Positions 17,611 through 19,668 of a stretch of 19,668 nt of DNA are shown in pieces. The position numbers and the translations under genes are program-made. The stretch comes from Chloromonas sp. AAM2 (lineage: Eukaryota > Chlorophyta > Chlorophyceae > Chlamydomonadales > Chlamydomonadaceae): NCBI GenBank assembly GCA_004335635.1, contig QAXH01005454.1:869-20536 (forward strand), in the 5' to 3' direction. Position 1 is the stretch's first letter. Each line of letters begins with the position of its first letter. The notes under the pieces are model-generated. The model was not told the DNA's origin. It was given only the letters and a program-made list of their open reading frames with translations, and did no database searches.

Positions 17611-19405
17611 TTACAAGAACAATGGGCGCGCCTCGTCTTCGCCACATTCTGGGCGGGCAGGCTTGCTCGTTGCAGGCAGCGGCAGGGGGCAAGCTTCGTC
17701 CTCCCCGCCACAATTCCCGTCTCCCGCCACCGCCGATTCCGCCTCCTGGCGCCCTGCATGCGAAAATGACTCCTGCATGTGCTTTTCCTCCACCGCGTGA
17801 TGTCGCTGCTGCACCTGTGGTGGCTCCGGGACTCCGGGGCTTGCTTTAGGCGCAAGCACTGGTGTGGCGGCCGCTGCGGCTGTAGCAACAGCCATGGCGG
17901 CCCTGCCCGCTTCCGTAGCCAGAGTGGGGGCAAGCACCTCCCGCGTGCGGATGCCTTCACCAGATACCACAGACGCAGCAGGTGCAGTACGGGCCATGGC
18001 TTGTGCGGCCGCCTGCGCCTGCTTGAGCTGTTCTGTGTCCAGCTGGGGGAGGGCGTAGCCGTGACGGGGCAGGCGGTTGGTGGAGGTGACGGGTCGGCCC
18101 GCTGCCTGCCACTGCTGCCAGCCAGGGGCAAGCGCAACCACCTGTGCAGGAAAACAATAGCAGTACATTTGGCCGCATTCGCAATAGCAGTAGTCACAAT
18201 GCTGTATACTGCCTGCCACTGCGGGGCGAGAGCTACCGTCTTCTGTGCAAGGGAACCCTCACGGCAGCGTTCAATGCATCAGGACGAGTCAGCATTACTA
18301 TCAGCCTACTATGACACGATTAGGGTCGTTTTACCACACGCTGCACTGCAATACACATTCGATCACAGTTTCCAAAACGTAAAAACAAGGTACATCACGT
18401 GTGCCAAAGCTTCCAAGAAAAGGTCCTGCCACTGTGGCAAGCATTCAATAGCATTCAACACATCTACACAGTCTTGGTCACAGTGCCAGGAAGTCTCCCT
18501 GCCAGTCAGCCCACGACCAACACAGTTTCCGTCTACGCTGTCCCAAGCCCAGAGCCTCACCTGCCCTATGATGATGAGTGTGGGCGACTTGAGCCCCGCA
18601 GCAATCGCCCGCTGAGGCAGCTCCCCGACGGTCCCCCACGCCACCCTTTGCCGCCTGGTGGTGCCCCGCTCAACCGCTACAGCGGGGACGTCTGACGGCA
18701 TGCCGTGCGTGGACAGAGCGGCGTAGAGGGTGGGCAGGGTCTGCAAGCCCATGTACACGACCAGGGTGGTGTGCGGGTCGGCGGCACCGGCCACGGTGGA
18801 GTCTAGTAGCTCCTGTGCAGGCGTTAAGATTAAAAAGAAAAAGTAATTTACAAGATACTTTTGTTAGTTCATACAAAAAAAGTGATTTACAAAATACGTT
18901 TGTTAGTTCATACAAAAGATACATGCTATCAATTGACGGTGCAAATGCACACGCCTGATTTACACTCAGCTTCAGCACCTCTGCCTGTTTCCAGCTCATG
19001 CAACCCGGGTTATATGGCAGCACTGGTGCATGAGTGTGCGTGCATGCGTGTGCGTATGTGTGTATGTGTGTGTGCTGCAACTGTTGTAGCCATGCACATG
19101 CCGTGCCGTGTGCTACAGCTGTCGTAGCCAGATTTGAAGTGGAAGTATCTCACCTGCTCATCCCCGTCCCTGACCGTCTAGCAACAGTGCCTGTGGCCTG
19201 TGCCATCTGGATCCATATCCCATGCCTCACCTGCTCATCCCCTTCCCTGACCGTCTAGCAACAGTGCCTGTGGCCTGTGCGCCTGGCTGGATCCATATCC
19301 CATGCCTCACCTGCTCATCCCCGTCTCTTGCATGTCCTGTGAGGAATCGCACGCTGGTGGCCACGCCCCGATGCGTCATGGGGACGCCCAACTCTGCGCA
19401 AATGC
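17611..19405 (-). CDS. UPM1: uroporphyrinogen-III C-methyltransferase, 3' portion (5' exons beyond the window)
   Basis: Exons visible in reading order: 19311-19405, 18561-18812, 17611-18141. Phases close, and the first enters with two bases completing a Gly codon. The first exon reads GICAELGVPMTHRGVATSVRF then LTGHARDGDEQ, the hallmark region of SAM-dependent uroporphyrinogen methylases (CobA/SUMT, plant UPM1). The second has TTLVVYMGLQTLP, VERGTTRRQRVAWGTVGELP and GLKSPTLIIIGQ. The third starts VVALAPGWQQW, where SUMT domains normally end. The enzyme transfers two methyl groups to uroporphyrinogen III to give precorrin-2, the first committed step to siroheme, and in algae acts in the plastid. 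The N-terminal SAM-binding half and any transit peptide lie off the right edge. After the domain comes a tail of about 165 residues rich in Ala, Gln, Pro and Glu, with a repeated GEDEA[CR]P motif near the end; its frame is open without interruption, but its function is unknown. Confidence 0.93.
18842..18917. repeat. two-copy tandem repeat, 39-bp period, methyltransferase intron
   Basis: An A/T-rich unit around TTTGTTAGTTCATACAAAA occurs twice (about 18842-18878 and 18881-18917) with three differences. Confidence 0.85.
19149..19320 (-). repeat. tandem repeat carrying three copies of the exon 3' end and donor site
   Basis: Units of 77 and 80 bp plus a partial third copy. On the - strand each begins GGGGATGAGCAG|GTGAG, so the true donor (19311/19310) is repeated at 19231/19230 and 19154/19153. 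Use of either extra donor would add 80 or 157 nt and shift the frame. Confidence 0.9.
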
Positions 19406-19668
19406 CTGCGGACAAAGACGGTGTGGTGTCGTGCTGCTGCACAAGGTGGCAGAAATCAAGCCAGTGGATCAATTCAGCATGAGGATTTGTCGCATGAACT
19501 TGCTTGCATGCAAAGCACATGCCAACATGTGTTCGCTGGCGCCTGCATCAATTCCTGCACTCTGGACAACACGCCCGTGCGGCCCTGTTCGCATTCGCAT
19601 GCTCACACACCTACAAAGAACACATGAGGCCAATAAGCGCCCGCCCCGCCCCCCCCCGCCCACCCACC
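19406..19668 (-). other. intron of the methyltransferase gene running to the window edge
   Basis: No SUMT-like coding sequence is seen here. The N-terminal half, with its glycine-rich SAM site, must lie further right. The last 30 bp are a C-rich low-complexity tract. Confidence 0.6.

Noticed and set aside
19027..19076. GT-rich tract resembling Z-DNA or a telomeric repeat
   Set aside because: Irregular GT/GC alternation inside an intron with no telomere unit; ordinary low-complexity sequence.

Overview
This is a nuclear segment of a photosynthetic eukaryote, most likely a chlorophyte green alga. The genes are split by many short spliceosomal introns of about 110 to 530 nt, mostly GT-AG with a few GC-AG. 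There are no bacterial operon signals. TGTAA, the green-algal polyadenylation signal, lies downstream of several genes. The phosphate transporter is preceded by elements of the plant/algal phosphate-starvation type. The species cannot be fixed from the sequence.

Layout. 2-85 (+): the last codons of an unidentified gene. 623-4747 (+): an 11-exon major-facilitator transporter of the phosphate:H+ symporter type, 567 aa, whose exon phases all close. Two GNATATNC (P1BS-like) boxes lie about 150 bp upstream of its start. 4748-6501: no gene recognised. 6502-7935 (-), 9701-11011 (-), 11538-12975 (+) and 14132-16003 (-): four small heat-shock protein (HSP20, alpha-crystallin domain) genes, called A, B, C and D here, of 209, 183, 184 and 240 aa. 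They share intron positions. A 613-621 bp transposon-like inverted-repeat element lies between A and B (8636-9256). 16004-17610: mostly featureless. 17611-19405 (-): the 3' part of a uroporphyrinogen-III C-methyltransferase (siroheme pathway) gene with a long low-complexity C-terminal tail. Its 5' exons lie beyond the right edge.

The sHSP genes form a stress-inducible family cluster. B and C are head-to-head, and between them lie two heat-shock elements (HSE), each next to its own TATA box. A has a near-perfect HSE and D a two-unit HSE. B and C share a 144-bp identical tract that runs across an exon-intron border, which points to recent duplication or gene conversion.

The least expected pattern is that three unrelated genes (transporter intron 9, HSP-D intron 3, methyltransferase intron) each contain a tandem duplication that copies their own 5' splice site into the intron. 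In the transporter the extra 87 nt is in frame and gives a possible alternative isoform. No wholly new biological system was evident. The points most worth following up are the duplicated splice sites, the conserved GC-AG introns, the glycine-rich sHSP tails and the inverted-repeat element.
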